Positions 1 to 10,133 of a DNA stretch of 64,000 bases are shown piece by piece (positions within the stretch are counted from its first letter, which is position 1; every line of letters starts with the position of its first letter). The translations under genes were made by a program, and so were the position numbers. Location: positions 32,916-96,915 of the forward strand of contig NZ_NIHB01000007.1 of assembly GCF_002591915.1 (NCBI RefSeq). The letters run 5' to 3'. Source of the stretch: Marinicella litoralis (GTDB lineage: Bacteria > Pseudomonadota > Gammaproteobacteria > Xanthomonadales > Marinicellaceae). A model generated the notes under the pieces. It had not been told where the DNA came from. It saw nothing but the letters and a program-made list of their open reading frames with translations, and made no database searches.

Positions 1-1157
1 TGATTTTTTCAAATTACAAAAACTTGGCCAATTTAATCGAGCCATCAGGTATGGCTTTGATGGCCTCAAAAATTGAATCCTATGCCATATTTGATTCATA
101 TTCAGGCCTGAGTGTCTATGATGAAATCATTGAAACATTGATTGAATTTGGTGAATACCAATTGAATGTAGTTAATCTTCCAGCAATGCCTGGCAGAAAC
201 TTATATGTTTTTAATTATGATTGGCGTCAAGACAATGTCCACAATGCGCAAGTCTTGGCTCATTATATCGACCAGGTATTGATTAAACACCCCGGCCATA
301 CCCAAGTAGATGTGGTGGCACATTCAATGGGTGGATTGATATTGCGTTATTACCAAAGGTTTGGCGACAAAGATGTGCTGACTGAATTGAATCAAATTAA
401 AAATGGCAACCCTTACAGCAAAGCCAGTGTTATCAGACATGCTGTGTTCCTCGGCACGCCACAACTAGGAACCGTAAAATCGGTAAAACGATTACAACAG
501 GGATTTGATTTCAACCTCAGAAATATACCGGTTGAAGTGCAAATAACCATGCCCAGTGTATACCAATTATTGCCCCATCCAGACAGCCAGCCTGTGGTCA
601 ATGTTGACGGAAACCCCATGGAATTGAATTTATACAATGTTGACTTTTGGCAACAAAACCAATGGTCGATTTTCAATCCAGCAGTTGAAGAACGAATCAT
701 CAAACAAGCCACAGATGAAGCCAGTGGTAAAGCACAAGTAACCACATTAAAGCTGTTTTTTGAACATCAACTCGCCCGCGCTGAATTATTTTGGGAAGCC
801 CTTTCACCCGCTTATGAAGTTGACCATGAAGGTTTTATTATTATGGGAGGTGATTGTAAGAAAACGTTGAATAAGTTAATCGTTGAACGCAACGGTGCTG
901 CCGTCAAACTTAATGATGATTTTAAGCCAGATGATGCCTACGAAATTCGTGCATTGCATAAATCCATTTTATTTGAACCTGGAGATGGTCAAGTCAGCAA
1001 GTCGTCTTTATTGGGACAAATTCATGATTCCAACACCCACAAAACCACGAAAACCATTAAAATAAAGTACCCAGTTTTCGTCTGTGAAGAGCACCTTAAA
1101 CTGACACAAAATCTTACGTTCCAAGACAATTTACTGCATGTTTTATTGAATGAATAA
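1..1157 (+). CDS. LCAT-like lipase/acyltransferase, N-terminus cut by window edge
   Basis: This alpha/beta-hydrolase resembles the lecithin:cholesterol acyltransferase family, which acts on lipid esters. The frame is open to the left edge, so the true start lies outside the window; a TTG at 24 is unlikely to be the real start. A tyrosine/tryptophan stretch (NYDWRQD) typical of LCAT-like enzymes precedes the nucleophile elbow AHSMGG near base 325. A later DGQVSKSSLLG segment and the EEHLKL histidine near the C-terminus look like the acid and base regions of the triad. Substrate and location cannot be told because the signal-peptide region is missing. No operon partner is visible: the next gene starts 160 bases on. 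The family call is fairly sure; the exact reaction is unknown. Confidence 0.8.
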   Translation, partial: IFSNYKNLANLIEPSGMALMASKIESYAIFDSYSGLSVYDEIIETLIEFGEYQLNVVNLPAMPGRNLYVFNYDWRQDNVHNAQVLAHYIDQVLIKHPGHTQVDVVAHSMGGLILRYYQRFGDKDVLTELNQIKNGNPYSKASVIRHAVFLGTPQLGTVKSVKRLQQGFDFNLRNIPVEVQITMPSVYQLLPHPDSQPVVNVDGNPMELNLYNVDFWQQNQWSIFNPAVEERIIKQATDEASGKAQVTTLKLFFEHQLARAELFWEALSPAYEVDHEGFIIMGGDCKKTLNKLIVERNGAAVKLNDDFKPDDAYEIRALHKSILFEPGDGQVSKSSLLGQIHDSNTHKTTKTIKIKYPVFVCEEHLKLTQNLTFQDNLLHVLLNE

Positions 1158-1317
1158 AACAAATTAATTTACTTAGCACTACGAACATGTCGATTCAATA
1201 CAGCACTTAATGCTGAAACATCCCCAGAACGAAAACCAACTTTTTTCTCTTTTTTCAAACGATTTTAAATTTATCCCGAATGTATAAGTAATTCAAATTT
1301 AAACACTGAGAAACAAA

Positions 1318-2652
1318 ATGAAAACACATCACCTATTTTCTGGTCTTATTTTTACTTTCATTGCATTTTATGCACATTCAGCCAATTTCATCGTAGATCG
1401 ATTTGAAGACGCGCCTGATGACCTGCCTGGCAATGGCGTCTGTGCAGCCACCAATATGGTTGGAGCCGTCTGTACGTAAAGAGCAGCCATCATGGAATCA
1501 AATGCCCAAGTCGGCTCAGACACCATCCTTATCCCACAGAACACCTATGTTTTATCCAACACGGGTGAAGATGATAGTGGTTTCCTGGGCGATTTGGACA
1601 TCACCGGTGAGCTCATCATCATCAATGGAATCACTGGCGGTTTTGTGATTGACGGCAATGGTTCAGACCGAATTTTTCATGTGCATTCCGGTGGGGATTT
1701 AACCTTGATCAATGCCACATTGACTCATGGCGTCGCCAATTCACCCAATGTAATTGAAGGCGGTGCAGTCAAAATTGAAAACGGTGGTTAATTTGCCACC
1801 GATGAAGTTGTATTTGTTAACAACTTAGCCAACCGAGGTGGTGACATCTTCAATGATGGTACAGTGGTGATTGGAAACTCATATTTTCACCACAACGCAG
1901 TCACCAATTAAAACACCCCACAAAACCTCAATTCAGTGGGCAGTGCCATACTCAACAGGGAAATTTTATTGTTCGCAACCAGTACCATTGCCCACAATGG
2001 CCAACTGTTGGACAATCCAAGCAATGCTGTCCAGACCAGCAGTCAATATGCCATGCATTTTAACCTGAATGGCAACAATGCGGCACCACCGGTCAGTTTT
2101 ATCTTTAATTCCACCATTGCCAACAATGGTTTTGCTGGCATCAGATCAGACCGTGGTTTTACTGACATCAATCAATCCACCATTGCTAACCATGAAAGCA
2201 GGGGTTTGCGGTTTACCAGAAATGACAATCATTTGGACGAATTACAACTTAAGATACGCCATTCTTTAATCGTAAACAGTGATTTTCAGGACTGTAATGA
2301 TCCCTGGGTATATCCAGTCAGCGAAGTGGATTTAGTGAATAACTACAATGCCAGTACCGATGAGTCTTGTGGTTTTTCTGGCATGAACGACATTGAAAAC
2401 ATCAACAATCCAATCAATGGCTCTTTGCATATGTGGGGAGGTTTTGCGCCTACCTTGATGATAAACGCAAACAACAGCGTCATCGATGCTGCCAGCAATG
2501 GTTGTACCGATGAAGATCAAAGAGGAGAAACTCGCCCCTTGGATGGTAACAACAATATGGTTTCAAGTTGTGACATGGGTGCTGTTGAGTTCAACCCAAT
2601 GACTGACCCAAATGATTCAGATGTTATTTTTAAACACGGTTTTGAAGATTGA
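1318..2652 (+). pseudogene. CSLREA-type beta-helix secreted protein with three in-frame TAA codons
   Basis: One continuous reading frame of 445 codons is broken only by TAA at 1477, 1789 and 1909; I see no frameshift. It starts with a signal peptide (MKTHHLFSGLIFTFIAFYAHSA), here split as MKTHHLFSGLIF plus TFIAFYAHSA. A CSLREA-like segment follows (VCT, stop, RAAIMESNA), where the family normally has a leucine at the stop position. Asn/Gly-rich beta-helix repeats come next, then a C-terminal end DVIFKHGFED like that of other exported proteins in the window. An intact relative lies at 61696-63153. Most simply this is a recently inactivated gene, though sequencing error or stop readthrough cannot be excluded. 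The longest uninterrupted piece, from 1912 to the end, has no signal peptide. Confidence 0.75.
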
Positions 2653-2676
2653 ATCCCAGCCACTGACAAAAACAGT

Positions 2677-2707
2677 AACCAGGAAATCAATTAAGAATTT
2701 CCTGGTT
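2677..2707 (-). terminator. Hairpin terminator of the tldD operon
   Basis: An 11-base inverted repeat, AACCAGGAAAT and ATTTCCTGGTT, lies just past the tldD stop. On the minus strand it is followed by a T-rich stretch (actgttttt). It sits between converging genes, so it may act in both directions. Confidence 0.6.
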
Positions 2708-2711
2708 GCCT

Positions 2712-4151
2712 TTAAACCTGGGTTCCACCCACCGTTAATTTATCTATTTTCAAACTGGGTTGACCAATGCCAACAGGGATGCTTTGACCATCTTTTCCAC
2801 AGACACCCAAACCTTGGTCAAATGCCAAGTCATTGCCTACCATACTGACTTGTTGCATAGCAGCTGGACCATCGCCAATCAAAGTGGCACCCTTAACAGG
2901 GTATGAGATTTTACCATGCTCAATCATGTATGCCTCTGAAGCAGAAAACACAAACTTACCGTTGGTGATGTCCACTTGACCGCCACTGAAATTAACCGCA
3001 TACAAGCCCTTTTCCACCGAAGCGATGATTTCATTGGGATCATTTTCGCCACCCAACATATAGGTGTTGGTCATCCGTGGCATTGGCAAATGAGCAAATG
3101 ATTCTCGTCTTCCATTTCCAGTTGTTGGTACGCCCATTAACCGGGCATTGAGCTTGTCTTGCATGTAGCCACGCAGGATGCCATTTTCTATCAAAACATT
3201 TTCTTGTGACTGAGTTCCTTCATCATCTATGTTCAAGGAACCGCGCCTATTGGGTAAAATACCACTGTCAATGATGGTGCATACTTTTGATGTGACCTGT
3301 TGGCCCACTTTCCCTGAAAAAGCAGACGAGCCTTTTCGATTGAAATCTCCTTCCAATCCATGTCCAACCGCTTCATGTAACAGCACACCCGGCCAGCCAG
3401 CAGCCAAAACAACAGGCATTTCACCCGCCGGTGCTTCTTTGGCCTGAAGGTTGATCAAAGCGCCATGGATGGCTTGCTCAATATAACCATCGGCATAGCC
3501 TGCTTTAAACACATCATTCAACAATATCCGTCCACCACCTCCAGCATAACCCATTTCCATGCGACCTTTGTCATCGGTACAGATGACTTGGATGCTGAGC
3601 TTAACCATCGGTCTGATATCAGCCGCAAAGACACCATCCGTGGCTGCTACCATGATTTCTTCTTGCGATGAAACCAATGAACAGATCACTTTTTTAACTC
3701 GGTGGTCTTGTTTCCTGGCTTTCACATCCATTTGATTCAATAAATCCAAGATGGATTGGTTATCTACACCAGTCAATACATCTTTGGGAGTATAAAGATC
3801 AGGTGGCTGATGTTGTTTAAGGTTCACTCCTTTGTGAGTGGATTGACTTCTGGCGATGCTGCGAGCTGTATGAACGGCATGATTGATGCTGTTTTTATTC
3901 AACGCATCGGTATAAGCAAAACCTGTTTTTTCACCTTGATTGATGCGTATTCCGACCCCTCGATCAATGCTGTGGCTGCCTGATTTGACTTGCTGATTCT
4001 CTAACACCCATGATTCTAATCGTGATGATTGAAAATACAAGTCGGCAAAATCCCCACCTGTGGATAAAGCATCTCCAAGCATTTGTTCAAGGTCATTAAC
4101 ACTTAAACCACCTGGTTCAAGAAAAGTTTGGCTGGTTTGTTTGATTGACAT
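2712..4151 (-). CDS. tldD: TldD metalloprotease (TldD/PmbA family)
   Basis: TldD works with TldE/PmbA as a cytoplasmic zinc protease that trims unfolded or modified peptides; in E. coli the pair matures microcin B17 and degrades CcdA. The 479 residues match the usual length. The zinc-binding HEAVGH motif is near residue 259, followed by the conserved GLEGDFNRKGSSAFSG segment. It is the last gene of the rng-yhdP-pqiA-like-tldD run, 4 bases after its upstream neighbour, the same place it has in many gammaproteobacteria. The partner gene pmbA is not in this window. Because TldD/E enzymes process RiPPs in some species, its distance of 12 kb from the borosin-like locus is noted, but no link is claimed. 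Confidence 0.95.
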   Translation of the reverse strand: MSIKQTSQTFLEPGGLSVNDLEQMLGDALSTGGDFADLYFQSSRLESWVLENQQVKSGSHSIDRGVGIRINQGEKTGFAYTDALNKNSINHAVHTARSIARSQSTHKGVNLKQHQPPDLYTPKDVLTGVDNQSILDLLNQMDVKARKQDHRVKKVICSLVSSQEEIMVAATDGVFAADIRPMVKLSIQVICTDDKGRMEMGYAGGGGRILLNDVFKAGYADGYIEQAIHGALINLQAKEAPAGEMPVVLAAGWPGVLLHEAVGHGLEGDFNRKGSSAFSGKVGQQVTSKVCTIIDSGILPNRRGSLNIDDEGTQSQENVLIENGILRGYMQDKLNARLMGVPTTGNGRRESFAHLPMPRMTNTYMLGGENDPNEIIASVEKGLYAVNFSGGQVDITNGKFVFSASEAYMIEHGKISYPVKGATLIGDGPAAMQQVSMVGNDLAFDQGLGVCGKDGQSIPVGIGQPSLKIDKLTVGGTQV

Positions 4152-4155
4152 TATT

Positions 4156-4977
4156 TTATGGTTCCCTCTTAATATTTATGAGGTAAGTTAATAACATGGA
4201 TGAAATCACGTAAGCAACGAAATAGTAAACACCAATTTGCAAAGTGGCATCTGTAGCGCCACCTGACTTGGTGGTGAAATAAGTCACTAAAATGGCGATA
4301 ACAAAAACATCCAACATGGACCACTTTCCAATGGCCTTAAGTACTTTAACGCTTTTCTGTGAAAAGTGTAAATTCTGACTGAATAAAACCACAGACATCA
4401 TTAATGATTTAAGGATGGGGGTTAATATTGTAAATACAAATATGACAATGGCAATGGCCATTTGCCCAGAGTCATATAATTTTTGCAGGGCCGAAACAAT
4501 GCTTTTGGATTCAAACTGAAATACAGTTTGTCCCAGAACAGGGATCTCCTGATAAGCAATGATGGCCAATATTGGTGCAAACCAGCCTGTAATCAATGCC
4601 ACTATAGTGACCAGTAACAAAGCCATCAAAGATATCTTTGACTTTAAGAACCCATGAATTAAAAACATCAATACCAATGTGGCTATAAATAACTTGGTGT
4701 ATTTATACGCCAATTTATCATGTGACTCTGCTTTGGTTTTTAACTCACTCAGTGCATCCAGTTCTTCGGTGTGGCCAGGATACCAACCAAATGTAATGGT
4801 TTCTAGCACTTGTTTACTCTTGGATTTAAAATTATCTGACATTGATAGTTTTTCAGACAACTCACCAATTCGATGTTCATAAGCCAAAGACTGCCCCCAT
4901 GATTCATAAGCCAAATAAGTACAAAAACTGACCACTATCAACAAGTATAGGGTTTGGAACAGGTTATTTTTATTCAT
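4156..4977 (-). CDS. PqiA-domain inner-membrane protein
   Basis: This 273-residue membrane protein ends in a paraquat-inducible protein A domain, recognised by the signature GKWSMLDVFVIAILV near residues 215-229. An N-terminal transmembrane helix (about 7-25) is followed by a charged, probably periplasmic region of about 65 residues and then four or so helices. PqiA proteins partner with MCE-domain PqiB proteins in lipid transport between the envelope membranes. Here there is a single PqiA domain and no cysteine pairs. The gene overlaps the end of yhdP by 8 bases and precedes tldD by 4, so it is surely cotranscribed and probably translationally coupled to yhdP. A role in envelope lipid transport with YhdP is inferred. 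Confidence 0.8.
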   Translation of the reverse strand: MNKNNLFQTLYLLIVVSFCTYLAYESWGQSLAYEHRIGELSEKLSMSDNFKSKSKQVLETITFGWYPGHTEELDALSELKTKAESHDKLAYKYTKLFIATLVLMFLIHGFLKSKISLMALLLVTIVALITGWFAPILAIIAYQEIPVLGQTVFQFESKSIVSALQKLYDSGQMAIAIVIFVFTILTPILKSLMMSVVLFSQNLHFSQKSVKVLKAIGKWSMLDVFVIAILVTYFTTKSGGATDATLQIGVYYFVAYVISSMLLTYLINIKREP

Positions 4978-7900
4978 CGGATATCAACTCTATTTGGGGA
5001 TCATCCCAGGTACCAGTGACGTGGTAGATGATTTCATTTTTATTTTTTAATTGTTTATCGAACAACCCTTGTACCAAAAATCCAGCCGCTGCACCCACTG
5101 GACCACCAGCAATGGCACCAATGGTTGGGAATGTTTTTCCAATTTGAGGTCGCACAGTGATGGTTTGATTATAACTTTGTTCAGCAAAGCCCACATCACC
5201 TTGAATGTGGATTTTAGCAGAAGAAGCTTTGATTAAAAAATCTTGTGTGTTGGCCACACCATCGGTAATCACGAAATGACCCTCCATACTTCTGAACAAC
5301 AGGCCTTCTGCCAACACATCCCTGAAATCCAACAGCAACCTTCTGGGTAGATTAGTTAGATTAAACAGGCCCAAAACACGACCAAAACCTGGTTGTTGAT
5401 CCAACACTTGGCCTTGTCCAATTTTAATGTCCAATTCACCGTCAATGTTGGCCATATCAAATTCACTGGGTACACCCGTCCAAATCGCATTCATTTCAAT
5501 CAAAGTCTGGGCATTGGTGATTGGAGCGTTGAATCCCACATTACTCAAAAAATCCGCAATTTTCTCAGAAAACATCACCACATTAAAATTGGATTGTCCC
5601 ATCGGTCCTGAGGCTTTGTTCCATGCGCCAGATATGTTGATTTCTGCCAACTCTGATTTGATGCTCATTTGTTCGACTTTGATGCCATCAGCGACGTTCC
5701 TCATTTCCATTCTTAAAGCACCCAATGGAATGCCAGCGTAACTGAAATTCTCAGCCCACAGGTGAATATCAGGCACCGCTGATTTGGTTGATGTGGGTGA
5801 GTGGGTGTTGTCGTTTTGCACGGAATCTATCCAGTTCAAATGATCGAATTGCGCAACAATGCCTTTGCGGCCTATGTCATCAGCAATGGTGACCAAGCCT
5901 TTGATTGCCTGACTGTCTACATTGATTTCATAACTGCTTGCTTGCCGGACGATGTGAAGATCAATTTCAGTGAACTCACGAGACATGAACAACAACTTTT
6001 CTATACTGACCCTGACTTCAGAAAAGGGTAAATTTTGACTTTCATTGGCTGTTTTATTTTCTGCCATTAAGGCCAACCATTGGTCTAGATCTAAAACTTT
6101 GATGTACCCACCAAATGGAGCTTCACTGGGTGATTCGGCATTGGGATCAATGAATTTTAACTGCGTCAGGTGGTAATCACCTTCTGTGGTATTGATGATT
6201 GATTCAATTTGGTTGTTGTAATTGATTTCCACCTGGGATTCTTGGCATGGAATGTTGCATTTGATGGAAAATGTTTTTTGTTCACCTTCAGACTTGTCTA
6301 AGGGCGCTGGTAATAAGCTACTGACCCCTGACAGGTCTGATTGTGCGGTCATAAATAATTGGTCTTGTTGGTTTTTAATCCATATATTCCAAAATGACTC
6401 GCCTTCAATCGGCAGGATTTGGTTCACTTTATTCAATAAATATTCAGCATTCAAAAAACCTGCAATATTCACATCTATGGACAAGCCAGTTGCTGTTTTG
6501 GTGGCTATTTTTCCATTCAATTTAACCGGAGCCGATTGCAATTCTGCTGCCAAGTCATCTATCAGTAAATCATAGCCATCCAATTGGACGGGGCCATTGA
6601 TATGGTCAAGGCTAAAATGTTCGGTTTCAAATGTACCTTGGTTGAAGTTAATTTGTCCTTGTGGGTTAAAATCAGTTTTTTTATCACTTTTCAATGAAAT
6701 ATCAAAGTTCAATGCAATCTGTTGATCACCACTTAATGTGATGGCATCACTTAATTTGATGTTATTTGATAAAGGCGATTGATTCAGGTAATCCAGAAGT
6801 TGGTTGTTTTTTGCTTTTGCAGTCATCTCAACAGATAAAATGCCCACATCCAATGAATCGATATCAACCTGGCTCTTGGCTATTTCTATGCCCTGGGTTT
6901 TGGCTTGATTCACCGATACATGGACCTCATCGTGGGTAAATAAAGCGGTGGCATTCAAGTCCGATACAACAGGCCAATCTGGACGAAATTGGTTGCTTGT
7001 ATTTCTAACATAAGCCCTGGAAACAAACGCTGCGGCACCACTTTTAAATGCTTGTGGGATCATGTCCCCATTGACAAAAACAAAGCCCGTTTCAACAAGC
7101 CCTTTGAGTAAGCTGTTGTCTAACCAATTCAAAGTTTTTTCTTTCCATACATTGTGTGGCCAATATTTCCATAGCATACTCACATCCACATCATTCAGGC
7201 GACTGTTCAAAATCACAGAATTAACCGCTGTCAAATCAAGGTGCATCCAAAGTTGCAAGTCAAAATCTTCACAATCACACCAAAAGTTATTCAACCTGAC
7301 CTGCCTATCAGAACTCGCAAAATCAACATCTAATTGAGCCGACAATTGTTGCCAATTCAAGGTGTCTCGATAAAGCGCTGGTGCTGACAAATGACCTGAA
7401 CCGGTATCAAGTAAAATGTTGGCTTGATTTGTAGTTAATTTGACTTCGCCTGACAGGCCTGCCAAATCAAAGGACTCATGCTTCACGGCCAAGCCTTCGA
7501 ATGCCACAAAACCTGATTGCAACTCTGCGGCGGCGTGATCAAAACTCAACTCAATGTTCGACAAATCACCCCTCAACTGATCCAATAAGCTTTGGTAATA
7601 TGCATTTTGCGGTTTGATTTCCAGCAAAAACTGAGTCATTAAATCAATCGGCAAACCTCCACTTTTGATTTGACTGATTGTTCCATTGCGTTGTACATTG
7701 ATTTCAAAATCATCATGGTTAACACCATTGACTGATAAATCATCAAGTTGCCAATGACTTAACCAATGCTTGTCATCTCCTTGGTGCTTCACTTTTAATT
7801 GAAATGACATTCCTTGCTCAGGATTTGACCAATTAAGGTCACCCAATGCATGGCTGACATAACCATTTTCTGCAGTGACCCACAGTTGACCATCCAGGTA

Positions 7901-8644
7901 GCCGTTTGGAAACTGAATGTCTGTTACCAGTTCATTCAGTTGGTTTACCTCAAATTGATGAAACTTTATATACCATTGTGCATTACGGGTAAGGCTCTGA
8001 GACCTTTGACTCAGGCTTCTTACTTCAATGTTTTGGTTGTCTTTGGCACTGTTAATCAAGAGCTTGAAAGCCCTTTGGGTTTTATCTTGTTCCAGCAAGA
8101 AATCAGCTTTTAAGCCAGCCAATAAAACTTTGCCTTCTTGGTTGGCTATGTTCAAAACCAATTCATCCACCCGCAGCGAACCGGTAGTGAGTACCCGATC
8201 CAACATGTCTGTGAATTTCGCTTCGTCTTGTTGGTTGTTGATGGTTATGCTGGCACCATCCGCCGATTGGATCATGCCCAATTCTGCATTGTTGATGCTT
8301 AAATCAATCCCTGTGCGACCGCCAGGCAGTAAATACTGGTAGACATTTATTGATAAACTGGCGGCTTCCAATTCAATATTTTGCTTGCCACTGAGGGTTA
8401 AATTCTTTAACTGGAAATAAGGTCCATAACCATTCCATGAACCATCAATTTGATCAATATTGACTTCCAAGTTCCATTGTTCTTCTAAAAATTGTTCCAA
8501 TTGCTTTTGGTACAAAGATTCAAATGGTAACAACAAGCTTAATAAACCAACACAAACTCCAGCCAAGACCACTGTCAATGCCAGTAAGCCACGAATTTTT
8601 ACCCACAACTTAAACAACCAATGATGTTTTTTCGTTTTGGTCAT
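4970..8644 (-). CDS. yhdP: YhdP-family AsmA-like envelope lipid transport protein
   Basis: At 1224 residues this has the size and layout of YhdP. It has one N-terminal transmembrane helix (about residues 12-36), then a very long periplasmic region of beta-rich repeats, and a conserved AsmA-like C-terminal domain (GQGQVLDQQPGFGRVLGLFN near 1080, then KTFPTIGAIAGGPVGAAAGF). In E. coli YhdP bridges the envelope and, with TamB and YdbH, moves phospholipids to the outer membrane. It lies 12 bases after rng, as in other gammaproteobacteria, and overlaps the PqiA-like gene downstream. I see nothing missing. Confidence 0.93.
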   Translation of the reverse strand: MTKTKKHHWLFKLWVKIRGLLALTVVLAGVCVGLLSLLLPFESLYQKQLEQFLEEQWNLEVNIDQIDGSWNGYGPYFQLKNLTLSGKQNIELEAASLSINVYQYLLPGGRTGIDLSINNAELGMIQSADGASITINNQQDEAKFTDMLDRVLTTGSLRVDELVLNIANQEGKVLLAGLKADFLLEQDKTQRAFKLLINSAKDNQNIEVRSLSQRSQSLTRNAQWYIKFHQFEVNQLNELVTDIQFPNGYLDGQLWVTAENGYVSHALGDLNWSNPEQGMSFQLKVKHQGDDKHWLSHWQLDDLSVNGVNHDDFEINVQRNGTISQIKSGGLPIDLMTQFLLEIKPQNAYYQSLLDQLRGDLSNIELSFDHAAAELQSGFVAFEGLAVKHESFDLAGLSGEVKLTTNQANILLDTGSGHLSAPALYRDTLNWQQLSAQLDVDFASSDRQVRLNNFWCDCEDFDLQLWMHLDLTAVNSVILNSRLNDVDVSMLWKYWPHNVWKEKTLNWLDNSLLKGLVETGFVFVNGDMIPQAFKSGAAAFVSRAYVRNTSNQFRPDWPVVSDLNATALFTHDEVHVSVNQAKTQGIEIAKSQVDIDSLDVGILSVEMTAKAKNNQLLDYLNQSPLSNNIKLSDAITLSGDQQIALNFDISLKSDKKTDFNPQGQINFNQGTFETEHFSLDHINGPVQLDGYDLLIDDLAAELQSAPVKLNGKIATKTATGLSIDVNIAGFLNAEYLLNKVNQILPIEGESFWNIWIKNQQDQLFMTAQSDLSGVSSLLPAPLDKSEGEQKTFSIKCNIPCQESQVEINYNNQIESIINTTEGDYHLTQLKFIDPNAESPSEAPFGGYIKVLDLDQWLALMAENKTANESQNLPFSEVRVSIEKLLFMSREFTEIDLHIVRQASSYEINVDSQAIKGLVTIADDIGRKGIVAQFDHLNWIDSVQNDNTHSPTSTKSAVPDIHLWAENFSYAGIPLGALRMEMRNVADGIKVEQMSIKSELAEINISGAWNKASGPMGQSNFNVVMFSEKIADFLSNVGFNAPITNAQTLIEMNAIWTGVPSEFDMANIDGELDIKIGQGQVLDQQPGFGRVLGLFNLTNLPRRLLLDFRDVLAEGLLFRSMEGHFVITDGVANTQDFLIKASSAKIHIQGDVGFAEQSYNQTITVRPQIGKTFPTIGAIAGGPVGAAAGFLVQGLFDKQLKNKNEIIYHVTGTWDDPQIELISDE

Positions 8645-8656
8645 TGATCCAAATCC

Positions 8657-10120
8657 TTAAAGCAAGACCACATCATGTTGATGCCTCTCATAACTGTCTT
8701 CCGCTTGAAAACTGATTCTTTTGCCCAATGCTTCTTCCATTTCAGCCAAAGTTTCAGAATGTTCATCAATGATGTATTTGACCAAGCGAGATGAACCTAT
8801 CACCATCACTTTGCTGGCTTTGAATTGTTTAACAGAACGAGTGATTTCCCGAAATAATTTAAAACTGATGGTTTCGATGGTTTCAATGGATCCATTGCCT
8901 TGGCATTTATCACAAGGTTCACACAACAGGTCATTTAAATTCTCAGTGGTTCGCTTACGAGTCATTTCAACCAGCCCCAAACCTGTAAACCCAAGTACAT
9001 TGGTTCGGGCGCTGTCAGGCTCAAGACATTCTTCAAGGGTTTGTAAAACTTGAATTTTATGAGATTTTTCAATCATATCAATGAAATCAATGATGATGAT
9101 GCCGCCTATATTCCTCAGCCTTAACTGACGGGCAATGGTCTGAGCTGCTTCTAAATTGGTCTTAAATGCAGTGTCTTCTAATGACTTATAACCCACATAT
9201 TGACCGGTATTGATATCTATGGTGGTCATTGCTTCATTTTGATCAAAAACCAAATTACCACCTGATTTTAATGGCACCCTTTTACTGATTGAACGATCTA
9301 TTTCATCATCAATGTGAAATTGATCAAACAAAGGTCGAGTGGATTTGTATTCAATCAATTCACCAGACCAATCTGCTGCATAATCTGCTACAAACATTCT
9401 AACGTTTTGGTAGATGTCGTAAGAATCTGTGGTTATTTTAGTCAAGTTTTCGTTGATTTGATCTCTGACCACTTTTTTGGCCAATGAAAATTCACTGTAA
9501 ATTAAACAGGGTGACTTTGATTCATTGATACGTTGTTCAATTTGTTGCCACAACCGTTGCAAGAAACGCCAATCATGATACAAGGCTGTATAACTCACTT
9601 GTTCGGCATTGGTTCTGGCTATTAAGCCAAATGCATCATTGTTCTGGTTGATCTTCATCAACAACGCAGTCAGACGGTCACGTTCTGACTCATCTGTGAT
9701 GCGTGCTGAAATGGCCGCTAAAGACGGGGAATTGGGCAACATCACCAAGTACCGACTGGGAATACTGAGTTGCGTTGTGATCCTGGCTCCTTTGCTGCCT
9801 ATTTGGTCTTTAAACACCTGCACCACAATTTTTTGCCCTTCATGTAAAATGCGAGCAATGGACCCTTCAGCCACTGTGGTGGATTCTATGTGTTGTTCAG
9901 CGATGTCCGAGACATGAATAAAAGCCGCTTTTTCTTGTCCAATGTTTACAAAGGCTGCTTGTAAGCCTGGCAACACTTTTTCTACGGTTCCTTGGTAAAT
10001 GTTACCTACGATAGAATGTTTCTGTCCGCGTTCAAGCCACACCTCAGAAAGCATGCCCTCCTCGACCAAAGCCACACGCGTCTCAAATCCATTGCTGTTG
10101 ATTAATATCTCTTTGGACAT
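8657..10120 (-). CDS. rng: Ribonuclease G
   Basis: RNase G is a cytoplasmic endonuclease that matures the 5' end of 16S rRNA and cleaves some mRNAs. The 487 residues match the E. coli protein and lack the long C-terminal scaffold of RNase E. An S1-type RNA-binding region (about 35-125) includes NIYQGTVEKVLPGLQAAFVN. Catalytic aspartates lie in MTTIDINTG and IIIIDFIDM. The zinc-link cysteines are in CEPCDKC, near residue 405. It is 13 bases after maf and 12 before yhdP, forming part of the classic maf-rng-yhdP operon. Confidence 0.96.
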   Translation of the reverse strand: MSKEILINSNGFETRVALVEEGMLSEVWLERGQKHSIVGNIYQGTVEKVLPGLQAAFVNIGQEKAAFIHVSDIAEQHIESTTVAEGSIARILHEGQKIVVQVFKDQIGSKGARITTQLSIPSRYLVMLPNSPSLAAISARITDESERDRLTALLMKINQNNDAFGLIARTNAEQVSYTALYHDWRFLQRLWQQIEQRINESKSPCLIYSEFSLAKKVVRDQINENLTKITTDSYDIYQNVRMFVADYAADWSGELIEYKSTRPLFDQFHIDDEIDRSISKRVPLKSGGNLVFDQNEAMTTIDINTGQYVGYKSLEDTAFKTNLEAAQTIARQLRLRNIGGIIIIDFIDMIEKSHKIQVLQTLEECLEPDSARTNVLGFTGLGLVEMTRKRTTENLNDLLCEPCDKCQGNGSIETIETISFKLFREITRSVKQFKASKVMVIGSSRLVKYIIDEHSETLAEMEEALGKRISFQAEDSYERHQHDVVLL

Positions 10121-10133
10121 AAGCTCACCTTTT

